A stretch of 64,000 nucleotides of DNA from Paenibacillus sp. LHD-117 (GTDB lineage Bacteria > Bacillota > Bacilli > Paenibacillales > Paenibacillaceae), in assembly GCF_030929555.1 (NCBI RefSeq), contig NZ_JAVFVT010000022.1:57975-121974 (forward strand), written 5' to 3'. The notes below the pieces were generated by a model. That model made no database searches, had not been told where the DNA came from, and saw only the letters and a program-made list of their open reading frames with translations. Positions 8,456 through 17,883 of this stretch are shown here, one piece after another (the first letter of the stretch is position 1; each line of letters starts with the position of its first letter). A program made the position numbers and the translations under genes.

Positions 8456-9490
8456 CTAGGATTTGCTTCTGGCCATCAAATACAAGAAATACGGAGCGCC
8501 GATGACCGCCGTCACGATTCCCGTCGGCACTTCGCTCGGCTGCAGGATCCATCTGCCGATCGTATCCGCCGCGAGCACGAGCAACGCTCCGATCAACGCG
8601 GACGCGGGCAGAAGCCCTTGATGCTTCGGGCCGACGAGTCTCTTGGCGAGATGAGGCGCGATGAGTCCGACGAAGCCGATGCCTCCGCTGACCGCGACGC
8701 AAGCCGCTGCCAACGCGACGCTCGCCGCAAGCAGCTTGAGCTGCTCTCTCGACACGTGGGCGCCCAGTCCCCTTGCCGTCGCGTCGCTCAGATTAAGTAC
8801 GTTCATCGTCTGCGCCTTGATGAAGACGTACGGGAGCAGAATGAGTATCCAAGGAAGCAGAGCAAGAACGAACTTCCAACTGGTGCCCCAGATGGAGCCG
8901 GCCAGCCAGGTCGCGACCAACTGGTATTTCTCCGGATTAAGGCGAAGGGTCAGCACGATCATGGCCGCGCTAATCCCCGCCGCGATGGCGACGCCTGTGA
9001 GGATGAGCCGCGTCGGCATGATGCCTTCGTGTTTTTTGTATGAAAGGACGTAGATTAACAAAGCCGTCAACGCCGCGCCTCCAAACGCGAGCAGCGGAAG
9101 GAAAAAGACCGGTACGTTCACCGTTGTCGGGAAGTACGACACGTACAACATGACGACGAGGCCCGCGCCCGCGTTAATGCCGAGGATGCCGGGATCCGCC
9201 AGCGCGTTGCGCGAGATCCCCTGCATGATGCAGCCGGAGAGCGCAAGTCCCGCGCCGATCAGCATCGCGATCACGATGCGCGGCAGCCTGAATTCGAACA
9301 GGACAAGCTCTTGCCGGTCCGTTCCTTGGCCGAATAACGTGAGAAAGAGCTCCTTCGGCGAGAGAGCGATGACGCCCGTATTCATGCTAATGACGAACGC
9401 GATGACAATAAGCGCTCCAAGCACGTTCATGACGAGGATGGAACGGTTTCTTCGTTTTTTTTCGATGGATTCTGCGGTTACGGCATGCAT
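8456..9490 (-). CDS. FecCD-family siderophore ABC permease (second subunit)
   Basis: A 344-residue BtuC/FecD-type permease with about nine to ten hydrophobic helices. Family landmarks are GAGLALSGCIMQGISRN in the second helix region, LADPGILGINAGAG, and the cytoplasmic coupling region SGGIGFVGLIAPHLAKRLVG near the C-terminus, which docks to the ATPase. The ATG abuts the stop of the upstream permease (TAGATG), so translation is coupled. The two permeases would form a heterodimer. No ATP-binding gene is in this cluster, so a shared ATPase encoded elsewhere must power it. Confidence 0.92.
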   Translation of the reverse strand: MHAVTAESIEKKRRNRSILVMNVLGALIVIAFVISMNTGVIALSPKELFLTLFGQGTDRQELVLFEFRLPRIVIAMLIGAGLALSGCIMQGISRNALADPGILGINAGAGLVVMLYVSYFPTTVNVPVFFLPLLAFGGAALTALLIYVLSYKKHEGIMPTRLILTGVAIAAGISAAMIVLTLRLNPEKYQLVATWLAGSIWGTSWKFVLALLPWILILLPYVFIKAQTMNVLNLSDATARGLGAHVSREQLKLLAASVALAAACVAVSGGIGFVGLIAPHLAKRLVGPKHQGLLPASALIGALLVLAADTIGRWILQPSEVPTGIVTAVIGAPYFLYLMARSKS

Positions 9491-10594
9491 CTACAGCTCC
9501 CTCCTTTCCTTGCGCGCTATGAACAGGAAGAACGGAACGCCGATGAGCGCGATCAGCGCGCCGACAGGCACTTCTTCCGGCGGATTCACCATCCGGGCGC
9601 CGATATCCGCGAAAATGACGAGCAGTGCGCCTAGAATGGCGGAGCATGGAATGATCCAGCGATAATCCACGCCGACGAGCTTGCGAGTCAAATGAGGGAT
9701 GATGAGGCCGACGAAGCCGACTGCGCCGACGATGGACACGGCCGATCCTGCGAGAATAAGCACGACGACCGTGCAAGCGGCCTTCACGAGCTGGGTCCGC
9801 TGTCCGAGACCGCGCGCGATTTCTTCGCCGAGGCTGAGCATCGTGACGGAACGGGAGAGGGCGATCGCCCCGATCAGCGCCGCCGCTACCCAAGGAAACA
9901 TGACTTGCAGCTGATCCCAACGCGTGCCCGCGACGCCGCCCGCATACCAGAACGCGATATCTTGCCCGATTTGGAAATAAAGAGCGATGCCTTCGCTCAA
10001 GGCGCTAAGCAATGCGCTAAGCGCTGCGCCGGCAAGTACGAGGCGAGCGGGCGAAAGTCCGCCTTTGGCGAGCGCGCCGATCCCGTATACCAGACCCGCT
10101 CCGATAGCAGCGCCGAGGAAGGAGAACAGGATGAGCGTCGTGAACGGCATGCCCGGGAAAAAAGCGAAGCAGAGCGCCAGCATAAAGCCCGCGCCAGCGT
10201 TAATGCCGAGCAGCCCCGAGTCGGCCAGCGGATTGCGGGTCATGCCTTGCATGATCGCTCCCGCGACCGCGAAGCTGGCTCCCACCATCGCGCCCCCGAA
10301 GACGCGCGGCAGCCGAAGCTCTTGAATGATTTGGTGATCGGTGATATCCGGATTAAATTGAAAAATAGCCTGCCACACGACGCGGAACGAAATATCTGCA
10401 GCCCCCAAGTTGATCGACAGGAATAACCCGAGCGCAAGCGCGATCAGGCCACCGAACAACACGATTGTTGCCGCTAGCGGGCGGCTCCGAATCGGTGCCG
10501 CGTCGGGCGTTGCGGTTGAAGCCGCTGATAATGTGCTCGGTTTAGAGGACTGAACCTCTCCCTTTGCTGAAGTAGTCACCGTCATTTCTCCCAT
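9491..10594 (-). CDS. FecCD-family siderophore ABC permease (first subunit)
   Basis: A 367-residue permease paralogous to the next gene. It has a polar N-terminal extension of about 45 residues rich in Ser, Thr and Ala before the first helix. Landmarks are GASFAVAGAIMQGMTRN, LADSGLLGINAGAG and VGAVGFVGLIIPHLTRKLVG. It heads the uptake operon and has a promoter (10644-10672) and Fur box (10618-10632) directly upstream. The SD is weak (AAGAAAG); a second in-frame ATG nine bases later has too short a spacing. Confidence 0.92.
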   Translation of the reverse strand: MGEMTVTTSAKGEVQSSKPSTLSAASTATPDAAPIRSRPLAATIVLFGGLIALALGLFLSINLGAADISFRVVWQAIFQFNPDITDHQIIQELRLPRVFGGAMVGASFAVAGAIMQGMTRNPLADSGLLGINAGAGFMLALCFAFFPGMPFTTLILFSFLGAAIGAGLVYGIGALAKGGLSPARLVLAGAALSALLSALSEGIALYFQIGQDIAFWYAGGVAGTRWDQLQVMFPWVAAALIGAIALSRSVTMLSLGEEIARGLGQRTQLVKAACTVVVLILAGSAVSIVGAVGFVGLIIPHLTRKLVGVDYRWIIPCSAILGALLVIFADIGARMVNPPEEVPVGALIALIGVPFFLFIARKERREL

Positions 10595-10617
10595 GCTTTC
10601 TTATTTTCAATTGATAT

Positions 10618-10632
10618 TGATAGTTGTTCTCA
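10618..10632 (-). promoter_or_regulatory. Fur box of the siderophore permease operon
   Basis: Minus strand TGAGAAC-A-ACTATCA, matching the 7-1-7 Fur consensus at 11 of 14 informative positions. It starts about 12 bp downstream of the -10 of the promoter at 10644-10672, a typical repressing position. Confidence 0.7.
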
Positions 10633-10643
10633 ATTACAGAAAA

Positions 10644-10672
10644 ATTATAGAGGATAGACCTCCCGATTGCAA
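10644..10672 (-). promoter_or_regulatory. Sigma-A promoter of the siderophore permease operon
   Basis: Minus strand: TTGCAA (10667-10672), 17-bp spacer, TATAAT (10644-10649), 50 bp upstream of the first permease start. Confidence 0.75.
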
Positions 10673-10752
10673 TGGAAAAATGCCAGCGTTGCAGGTACGT
10701 TACGCGTATCTGCAACCGCCCGCATGCGCAATCGACGCCCTAACGCGCGCAT

Positions 10753-10795
10753 AAAAAAAGCCCTGCCGCCCGTCCTGCAAACGGGCAACAAAGCT
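10753..10795 (-). terminator. Terminator of the 62-residue gene
   Basis: Minus strand GCCCG/CGGGC core extended by wobble and mismatch pairs to GC/GC, followed by seven T. It also separates this gene from the iron operon promoter. Confidence 0.7.
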
Positions 10796-10812
10796 TTATC
10801 GTCATTGTGATC

Positions 10813-11001
10813 TCATCCGACCGAGGAGTTCATTCTGCCTAGTTCATCTTCGACAAGGGAAGTCAACTCATCCTCATACCCGCCTGTGATGCGATATTTG
10901 CGAATGTAATCCTTCACAAACTTGCGCGGGTCCTTGGGCTGGAAAATTCTCGTTAGTTCTTTCAGGCTTTCCTTGACTTCATTCTGGCTATGTTTCGCCA
11001 T
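10813..11001 (-). CDS. Small hypothetical protein, 62 residues
   Basis: I do not recognise a family. The protein is highly charged and predicted helical (MAKHSQNEVKESLKEL, then RKFVKDYIRKYRITGGYEDE), with no membrane segment, signal or cysteines. A very good ribosome binding site (GGGAGGAG, 8 bp before ATG) and its own terminator argue that it is a real gene. Neighbours give no function. Confidence 0.65.
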   Translation of the reverse strand: MAKHSQNEVKESLKELTRIFQPKDPRKFVKDYIRKYRITGGYEDELTSLVEDELGRMNSSVG

Positions 11002-11180
11002 GAAATCTCCTCCCTTATACGATGGATGGTCGTCCTAAACAGCATTATCCGAGAACGTATGCGGCTCTTACACCGCAAGAACCCCCCTTCGGTGCAGGCA
11101 ATCATGGCCAATGAGTCACAATGTTTTCATTTTTCTTACTATTATATCAGTTTGCCAACAATTATGAAAGTGAACAAATA

Positions 11181-11360
11181 TTAACCCTTTGTGGGTTTTT
11201 GTTCGGCATCCGGCCCCTTATCGGCAAGAGAGGCATCCTTCGCGGACTGGGATTCGAACAGTTTCTCCTTCCGGAACAACCGCAAATACGCCACGACACC
11301 GCTGATGCCGACCGCTATTCCGAATGCCAACAGCACGATGGTAACCCAATCCTGAAGCAT
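11181..11360 (-). CDS. Small single-pass membrane protein, 59 residues
   Basis: A short frame of 59 codons starts MLQDWVTIVLLAFGIAVGI. One hydrophobic helix (residues 6-26) is followed by a basic stop (RLFRKEK) and a polar tail ending GPDAEQKPTKG, so the tail is expected in the cytosol. The SD GGAGGTGGAGG sits right before ATG and is one of the strongest in the window. Function unknown; it resembles the many small membrane proteins of Bacillota in layout only. Confidence 0.65.
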   Translation of the reverse strand: MLQDWVTIVLLAFGIAVGISGVVAYLRLFRKEKLFESQSAKDASLADKGPDAEQKPTKG

Positions 11361-11521
11361 GCCTCCACCTCCAATCCTACTTCAAATATCGGCGTTTCCC
11401 GGGGCTAAATTTATGGTCAAATTGCACAAGATTAATTCCATATATTAGCTATTATTATAGCGAAAATGACAACCACTGGCAACTCGTGGAAATCGCGACG
11501 CCGGTTCCGATCCCCGTTTTT

Positions 11522-11950
11522 TCAGATCATGCGGTAAGCTCCGCTGCCCCAGGCCAGAAGCTTGCCGTCTTCGTCCGTCACGGAAGACTGCAACGTGATC
11601 GTCCGCCCCGTGCGGTGCATGAACTCGGCTTTGCAGATCAACGTCCCTCCTCTGCTGCTCGCAAGGAAATGCGTGTTCATATTCGCGGTAACGGTCCTCT
11701 CGTTGCTCTCCGCCAACATGACGAGCAGTCCCATCGCATTATCCATCATGGACATCAATACGCCGCCATGGACGATGCCGAGCAAATTCAAGTGAGATGG
11801 CTCAATCGCCAGGCTGATGGATGTCTTGCTGCCGTCAGCCTGAATAACCTTGCACCCGAGCCGTCCCCAGAACGTCTCTTCGGCCCGCTCCGCAAGCCGC
11901 AACCACCGTTCGGCTTCTTCCGCCTGCTGCGCGAACCTCTGTTCATCCAT
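11522..11950 (-). CDS. PaaI-family hotdog thioesterase
   Basis: A 142-residue single hotdog domain that would hydrolyse acyl-CoA thioesters in the cytosol. The family motif is NLLGIVHGGVLMSMMDNAMG (HGG loop followed by the long helix with Asp). It is the last gene of the fatty acid degradation block, 6 bp after the fadD stop. This fits a role in releasing CoA from stalled or excess acyl-CoA. Substrate chain length cannot be read from sequence. Confidence 0.85.
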   Translation of the reverse strand: MDEQRFAQQAEEAERWLRLAERAEETFWGRLGCKVIQADGSKTSISLAIEPSHLNLLGIVHGGVLMSMMDNAMGLLVMLAESNERTVTANMNTHFLASSRGGTLICKAEFMHRTGRTITLQSSVTDEDGKLLAWGSGAYRMI

Positions 11951-11956
11951 TCCGAT

Positions 11957-14209
11957 TTAATCCTCCTTCCCCGTCGCCTGCCGCTCGGCTTCTTCCTCCG
12001 CGAGCTTGCGCCTCAGCACTTTGCCCACCATCGTTTTTGGAAGCGTTTCCCTAAAATCATACTGATGCGGCACCTTATATGCGGCCAGCCGGTCTCTGCA
12101 CCAGCGGTCCAACTGGCTGCGCGAGACGTGCCAGCCCTCCTTGAGCACGATAAACGCCTTGACGGTCTCGCCGCGATATTCGTCCTTTACGCCAAGCACG
12201 GACGCTTCCCTGACTGCCGGATGCTCGAACAGCACCTCCTCCACTTCGCGCGGATAGACGTTGAAGCCGCTGGCGATGATCACATCCTTGATCCGGTCCA
12301 TGATCGTGAAGAAGCCGTCTTCGTCCATCGTCGCCAGATCTCCGGTATGGAGCCAGCCGTTCTTCAGCGTCTTGGCCGTCTCTTCGGGCCGGTTCCAATA
12401 TCCTTTCATCACTTGCGGTCCGCGAACGACCAGCTCTCCCAACTCGCCTAACGGCAGCCTTCGTCCCGTCGCGGGATCCACGATGGCAACCTCGGTGTCG
12501 GGGAACGGAATCCCGATCGTCCCGATCTTCCGCTTGCCCCAGATCGGATTGGCATGCGTGACGGGCGACGACTCGGTTAATCCGTACCCTTCGACAAGCC
12601 GGCCGCCCGTAAGCGACTCGAACTGCTCCTGCACCTCCAGCGGCAAGGCCGAGGAGCCGCTGACGCAGATTTTAATCGAAGACAGGTCGTTTTTCGCCGC
12701 GTTTGGATGATTAATCAAGGCTACATACATCGTCGGCGCTCCGGGGAAGATCGTCGGCTTCTCGTCGTTGATCGTCTTCAGCACCGTCTCAATCTCGAAA
12801 CGCGGCAACAGAATAAGCATTCCGGCGCGCAGGACGGACAAATTCATTAATACCGTCAAGCCAAACACGTGAAACAACGGCAGTGCCGCAAGAAACTTTT
12901 CCTTGCCGTCTTCCGCCTTGTAGCACCATGCAGCCATTTGCATCGAGTTGGACACAAAGTTGCCGTGCGTCAGCATGACGCCTTTCGGCGTGCCGGTCGT
13001 GCCGCCGGTATATTGCAGCGCGGCAAGCTCATCGCCGCGTGCAAGCTCCGGCAGCTCGACGGACGGCGCGCGTCCCGCGAACAGCTTCCGGTAAGACAGG
13101 ACGCCATGCTGCCCGTACGGAATGTTGTTCTTGAAGCCTTCTTTGCGCTGTTTGATGGGATAGAGCATATTTTTCGGGAAGGGGAGTCCGTCTTTAATGG
13201 AAGTTATGATCGCGTGGCGCAGATGCGGAATAGGACCTTCTTCGGGCCGATCGCCGCGTACGCGGGACAGCCTTGCGTACAGCAGATCGACCGTGATGAT
13301 CGCGACGGCTCCGCTATCCTTCAGTTGGTGCTCCAGCTCCCGCTCGACGTAAAGCGGGTTCGTCTGGACGACGACGCCTCCCGCCAGCAGCACGCCGTAA
13401 TACGAGACGACAGCTTGCGGACAATTCGGCAGCATGATCGCGACGCGGTCTCCCTTGGCGACGCCGAGCGCGACGAGCTCGCTGCCGAGACGCACGGCTG
13501 CCGTATGGACCTCGCGGTACGTCATCGTTTTGCCTAAGAAGTGGAGCGCATTATGGTTCGGGTAGCGGCTCACTGAGTCGAGCAGGAACTGCGCGATGTT
13601 CTGGTCGGGGTACTTCAAGGAAGGCGGAACTTCTTCCGGATAGTTCCTCAGCCAAGGACGAGCGAGAGGTTCATCGTGAGCATCCGCTTCTTCCGAAGCC
13701 GAGTCGGCTCCTGTTTCTTCGGAGACGAGGACGGCTGCAACATGGGCCTCGGCTGCCTCCGAAACGGCGTCATGGGCATCCCCGGCGTCCGCTGTCTCCG
13801 AAGCGGTAATCGTTGCGGCCTGTGCCCCTTCCGCTTCCGAAGCGGATTCCGCCGGCTCTGCCGACTCCGCTGCTTCAGCGATGAACGCGGCTGAGCCGAC
13901 AGGCGCCTCAGGTACAAGCGGCTCATCCCGTTCAGCGTTGCTGACGGCTTCCGGATCTTGCCCGGCGGAGGCTACGGCTGCCGAAGCCTCCCCAGGCCCA
14001 GGCTCCGCAGACTCCCGAGCTGCCCCAGCTTCCCGAGGCTCGTTAATCCGTTCGGAAGCCGCGCTCCGTTCTTCCGCGGCGTCCTCCCATGCTTGCGACT
14101 CGGCAGATAGCTCTTCGGCCGAGTTTCCCTGCGTATCGGCTGCGGCGCGTGAATCTTCGTTCGGCAATGAATCGGGCAATAGCGGGTCTTCCGGTCTAAG
14201 CGGTTCCAT
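11957..14209 (-). CDS. fadD: Long-chain fatty acid-CoA ligase with a long acidic N-terminal extension
   Basis: It activates fatty acids to acyl-CoA with ATP, the entry step of beta-oxidation. The enzyme proper starts near residue 183 (RPWLRNYPEEVPP, matching the usual N-terminus of B. subtilis LcfA). It shows the AMP-binding loop YTGGTTGTPKGVMLTH, then EGYGLTESSP, LHTGDLATMDEDGFFTIMDR and the catalytic lysine region TMVGKVLRRKL near the end. Residues 1-182 are a low-complexity Ala/Glu/Ser-rich segment with no predicted fold. The SD GAGGGGGAG before 14209 is strong, and no internal ATG lies near residue 183, so the extension is probably translated. Full length is 750 residues against about 560 for the family. 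Operon: 15 bp after fadE, 6 bp before the thioesterase. Confidence 0.92.
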   Translation of the reverse strand: MEPLRPEDPLLPDSLPNEDSRAAADTQGNSAEELSAESQAWEDAAEERSAASERINEPREAGAARESAEPGPGEASAAVASAGQDPEAVSNAERDEPLVPEAPVGSAAFIAEAAESAEPAESASEAEGAQAATITASETADAGDAHDAVSEAAEAHVAAVLVSEETGADSASEEADAHDEPLARPWLRNYPEEVPPSLKYPDQNIAQFLLDSVSRYPNHNALHFLGKTMTYREVHTAAVRLGSELVALGVAKGDRVAIMLPNCPQAVVSYYGVLLAGGVVVQTNPLYVERELEHQLKDSGAVAIITVDLLYARLSRVRGDRPEEGPIPHLRHAIITSIKDGLPFPKNMLYPIKQRKEGFKNNIPYGQHGVLSYRKLFAGRAPSVELPELARGDELAALQYTGGTTGTPKGVMLTHGNFVSNSMQMAAWCYKAEDGKEKFLAALPLFHVFGLTVLMNLSVLRAGMLILLPRFEIETVLKTINDEKPTIFPGAPTMYVALINHPNAAKNDLSSIKICVSGSSALPLEVQEQFESLTGGRLVEGYGLTESSPVTHANPIWGKRKIGTIGIPFPDTEVAIVDPATGRRLPLGELGELVVRGPQVMKGYWNRPEETAKTLKNGWLHTGDLATMDEDGFFTIMDRIKDVIIASGFNVYPREVEEVLFEHPAVREASVLGVKDEYRGETVKAFIVLKEGWHVSRSQLDRWCRDRLAAYKVPHQYDFRETLPKTMVGKVLRRKLAEEEAERQATGKED

Positions 14210-14224
14210 CGCTGCGCTCCCCCT

Positions 14225-16024
14225 CTACACAACATAGTGCTCACTGCGAATCACGCGGGCCGCGATCCCTCGCTTCATGGCGATCGTATCCGACAGCGGT
14301 GCCCGCATCAGCTTCTTCAAGACGGACAGCTGCATCTGCAGTCCGTCGCCGCGCTCCAAAGCAGAGAGCGCAGTCTTGGCAAGCGACTCGACCTTCTCCA
14401 TGGCTTCTTGCACGAACACCTCCGTCATCGAGAGCGCAAGCCCGGTGTCCTCCGTCCGAGCCCCCCCGCTTCGGGCGAGCATCTTCCGCGTCCGAAGCAG
14501 CGCGCTCTCCATAGCGAAGGTTTGAATCATCAGATCCGCTAATACGCATAACACCTCCTGCTCCTGTTCAAGCTTCAGGCCGAGTTTCTGCACGGCAAGG
14601 CCGCCGATGGCGAGGAATGTTTTTTTCGCCTGGGCGACGCGGTAGGCTTCTTTGTCCAGCGGTTCCGTGAAAATAGGCAGGGGCATTGGCTGCATCAACT
14701 CTCCGAGCAGCGCCTGCGTCTTTTCCATGAGCGGCAGCTCGCCTTTCATCGCTTTCTTAAGCAACGTTCCGGGAATGAGCATGCGGTTGATTTCGTTCGT
14801 CCCTTCAAAAATCCGGTTGATCCGCGAATCACGGTAAATCCGCTCGACTTTATATTCGCGAATGTAGCCGTATCCGCCGTGAATCTGGACGCCCTCGTCG
14901 ATGACGAAATCGAGCGCCTCCGAAGCGAATACTTTCACGATCGAGCATTCGATGGCGTACTCGCTGATCGCCTTGACCGCGCGAGCGCCCGCGTTCGCGT
15001 CCGTGGCCCCCTCCTGCGCCTCCGAATCGCGAAGCATCGCGTCGATGAACCCCGCGATCCGGTACACCATGCTCTCGAGGACGAACGTGCGGATGTTCAT
15101 GTCCGCCAGCTTGGCGCCGATGAGCGGATAGGACGAGATTTCGCGGCCGAACTGCTTGCGCGTGTTCGCGTAGGCCGAAGCCAGCTCGATCGTCTCCTTC
15201 GACGAGCCGAGACAGGCCGCGCCCAGCTTGAACCTTCCGATGTTCAGAATGTTAAACGCGATATGATGGCCCTTGCCTACCTCGCCGAGTACGTTCTCCA
15301 CGGGGACATGCACGTCCTCAAAGAAGAGCGGGCAGGTCGAAGAGCCCTTGATGCCCATCTTATGCTCCTCCGGCCCGATACTGAACCCCGCCATCTCCCG
15401 CTCCACGATAAAAGCCGTGAACTTGTCGCCGTCCACCTTCGCGTATACGATAAAAACATCCGCGAACCCGGCGTTCGTTATATACAGCTTGGAGCCGTTC
15501 AGCACGTAGAATTGTCCGTCCGCCGACAGCTTCGCCGTCGTTCTCGCCCCGAGCGCGTCGGAGCCCGAAGCCGGCTCCGTCAGGCAGTACGCCGCGATGC
15601 GGTTGCCCGCGGCCAGGTCGGGCAAATATTTCTCCTTCTGCGCCGAGGTGCCGAAGAACACGATCGGCAGCGTCCCGATGCCGGTATGGGCGCCGACCGA
15701 CAGCGCGAACGACGATGCCCTCGCCATCGTCTCCGCGAGCAGCGTCGTGCTCACTTTGTCGAGGCCGATGCCGCCGTACTGCTCCGGCACATCCGCGCCG
15801 AGCAAGCCGAGCTCGCCGGCCTTCCGCATGAGCTGGACCGTCAAGCCGTAGTCCAGCCCTTCGATGTCCGCGTCGCGGGGCAGCAGCTCCGTCTCCAGGA
15901 ACTGCTCCGCCGCCTGCGACATCATCCGCTGCTCCTCCGAGAAATCCTCCGGCGTCACGACCGACGCCGGATCGCTCTCCTCCACGACGAACCGTCCGCC
16001 GAAACGTATCGTTCCCGTCGTCAC
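14225..16024 (-). CDS. fadE: Acyl-CoA dehydrogenase (FadE type)
   Basis: A 599-residue FAD enzyme making the first double bond in beta-oxidation and passing electrons to the electron transfer flavoprotein (etfB and etfA lie in this window). The usual ACAD parts are present: N-terminal helical domain, middle beta domain (AYCLTEPASGSDA and MGIKGSSTCPLFFEDV), and C-terminal helical domain with QIHGGYGYIREY. The catalytic glutamate region is IFEGTNEINRM. About 170 extra C-terminal residues give VLCAD-like length, as in B. subtilis FadE. SD AAGGAGG precedes the start. Confidence 0.93.
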   Translation of the reverse strand: MTTGTIRFGGRFVVEESDPASVVTPEDFSEEQRMMSQAAEQFLETELLPRDADIEGLDYGLTVQLMRKAGELGLLGADVPEQYGGIGLDKVSTTLLAETMARASSFALSVGAHTGIGTLPIVFFGTSAQKEKYLPDLAAGNRIAAYCLTEPASGSDALGARTTAKLSADGQFYVLNGSKLYITNAGFADVFIVYAKVDGDKFTAFIVEREMAGFSIGPEEHKMGIKGSSTCPLFFEDVHVPVENVLGEVGKGHHIAFNILNIGRFKLGAACLGSSKETIELASAYANTRKQFGREISSYPLIGAKLADMNIRTFVLESMVYRIAGFIDAMLRDSEAQEGATDANAGARAVKAISEYAIECSIVKVFASEALDFVIDEGVQIHGGYGYIREYKVERIYRDSRINRIFEGTNEINRMLIPGTLLKKAMKGELPLMEKTQALLGELMQPMPLPIFTEPLDKEAYRVAQAKKTFLAIGGLAVQKLGLKLEQEQEVLCVLADLMIQTFAMESALLRTRKMLARSGGARTEDTGLALSMTEVFVQEAMEKVESLAKTALSALERGDGLQMQLSVLKKLMRAPLSDTIAMKRGIAARVIRSEHYVV

Positions 16025-16459
16025 TTTCGCATTCCTCCTTTTTTTGCGCTAGCAGATCGCTCTCTCCGAAACTTCCGTACCTGCTCGATGATCTAACGGA
16101 ACTCAGCGCGCTTACCTTGCATGTATGAGCCCATTTCGAAATCTAACGGAACTCAGCGCTCTTACTATGCATGTATGAGCCCATTTCGAAATCTAACGGA
16201 ACTCAGCGCTCTTAATCGATCGAATATGGCATTTTTTCAGGCAGAAAGACTTAATAACGCCACATACTTCCGTTAGATTTTAAAATCGAACAAAATCAGC
16301 CGAATAGCGTCGACTGCTTCCGTTAGCTCCAAGACAACCGAATTGGTAACTACGCTCCCGAGAGTCCATTCGGCGGATTTAAGTTCGCGTGGCGGACCTA
16401 ATCCAACAACCGTTCATCCAGTAATTACATCAACTGACACGTCCCTGCTTAAAACCCAG
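16025..16459. other. Intergenic gap between fadA and fadE
   Basis: This 435-bp gap interrupts an otherwise tight fad gene series. Its main content is the 50-bp repeat array at 16091-16330. I see no gene and no clear promoter in the rest. Confidence 0.6.
16091..16330. repeat. TAACGGA repeat array, 50-bp period, facing halves
   Basis: Two near-identical 50-bp units (16091-16140 and 16141-16190) and a partial third (from 16191) begin ATCTAACGGAACTCAGCGC. After a gap, two units in the opposite orientation follow, with TTCCGTTAG at 16269 and 16319, again exactly 50 bp apart. The forward and reverse halves could pair as a large hairpin in RNA. The same motif returns at 24043-24232 and 63301-63490. 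Confidence 0.85.
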
Positions 16460-17692
<1,233 letters not shown>

Positions 17693-17883
17693 CTCTCGCA
17701 CCTCCTTCAAGGGAATCCATTTGCTCCAAAAATACAACTGCCTCATCGCCGCCCGCTCTCGCCCGAGCCGATCCAAGCCGATCCAGAAAAACCAATCCCC
17801 GCTTCCGTTCGCGGCAAGCCTGGATCGACATGCCGGCTCCGCCGAAGGCCAGACCGCGTCCAGCCTTCACATTCGACTCGCTG

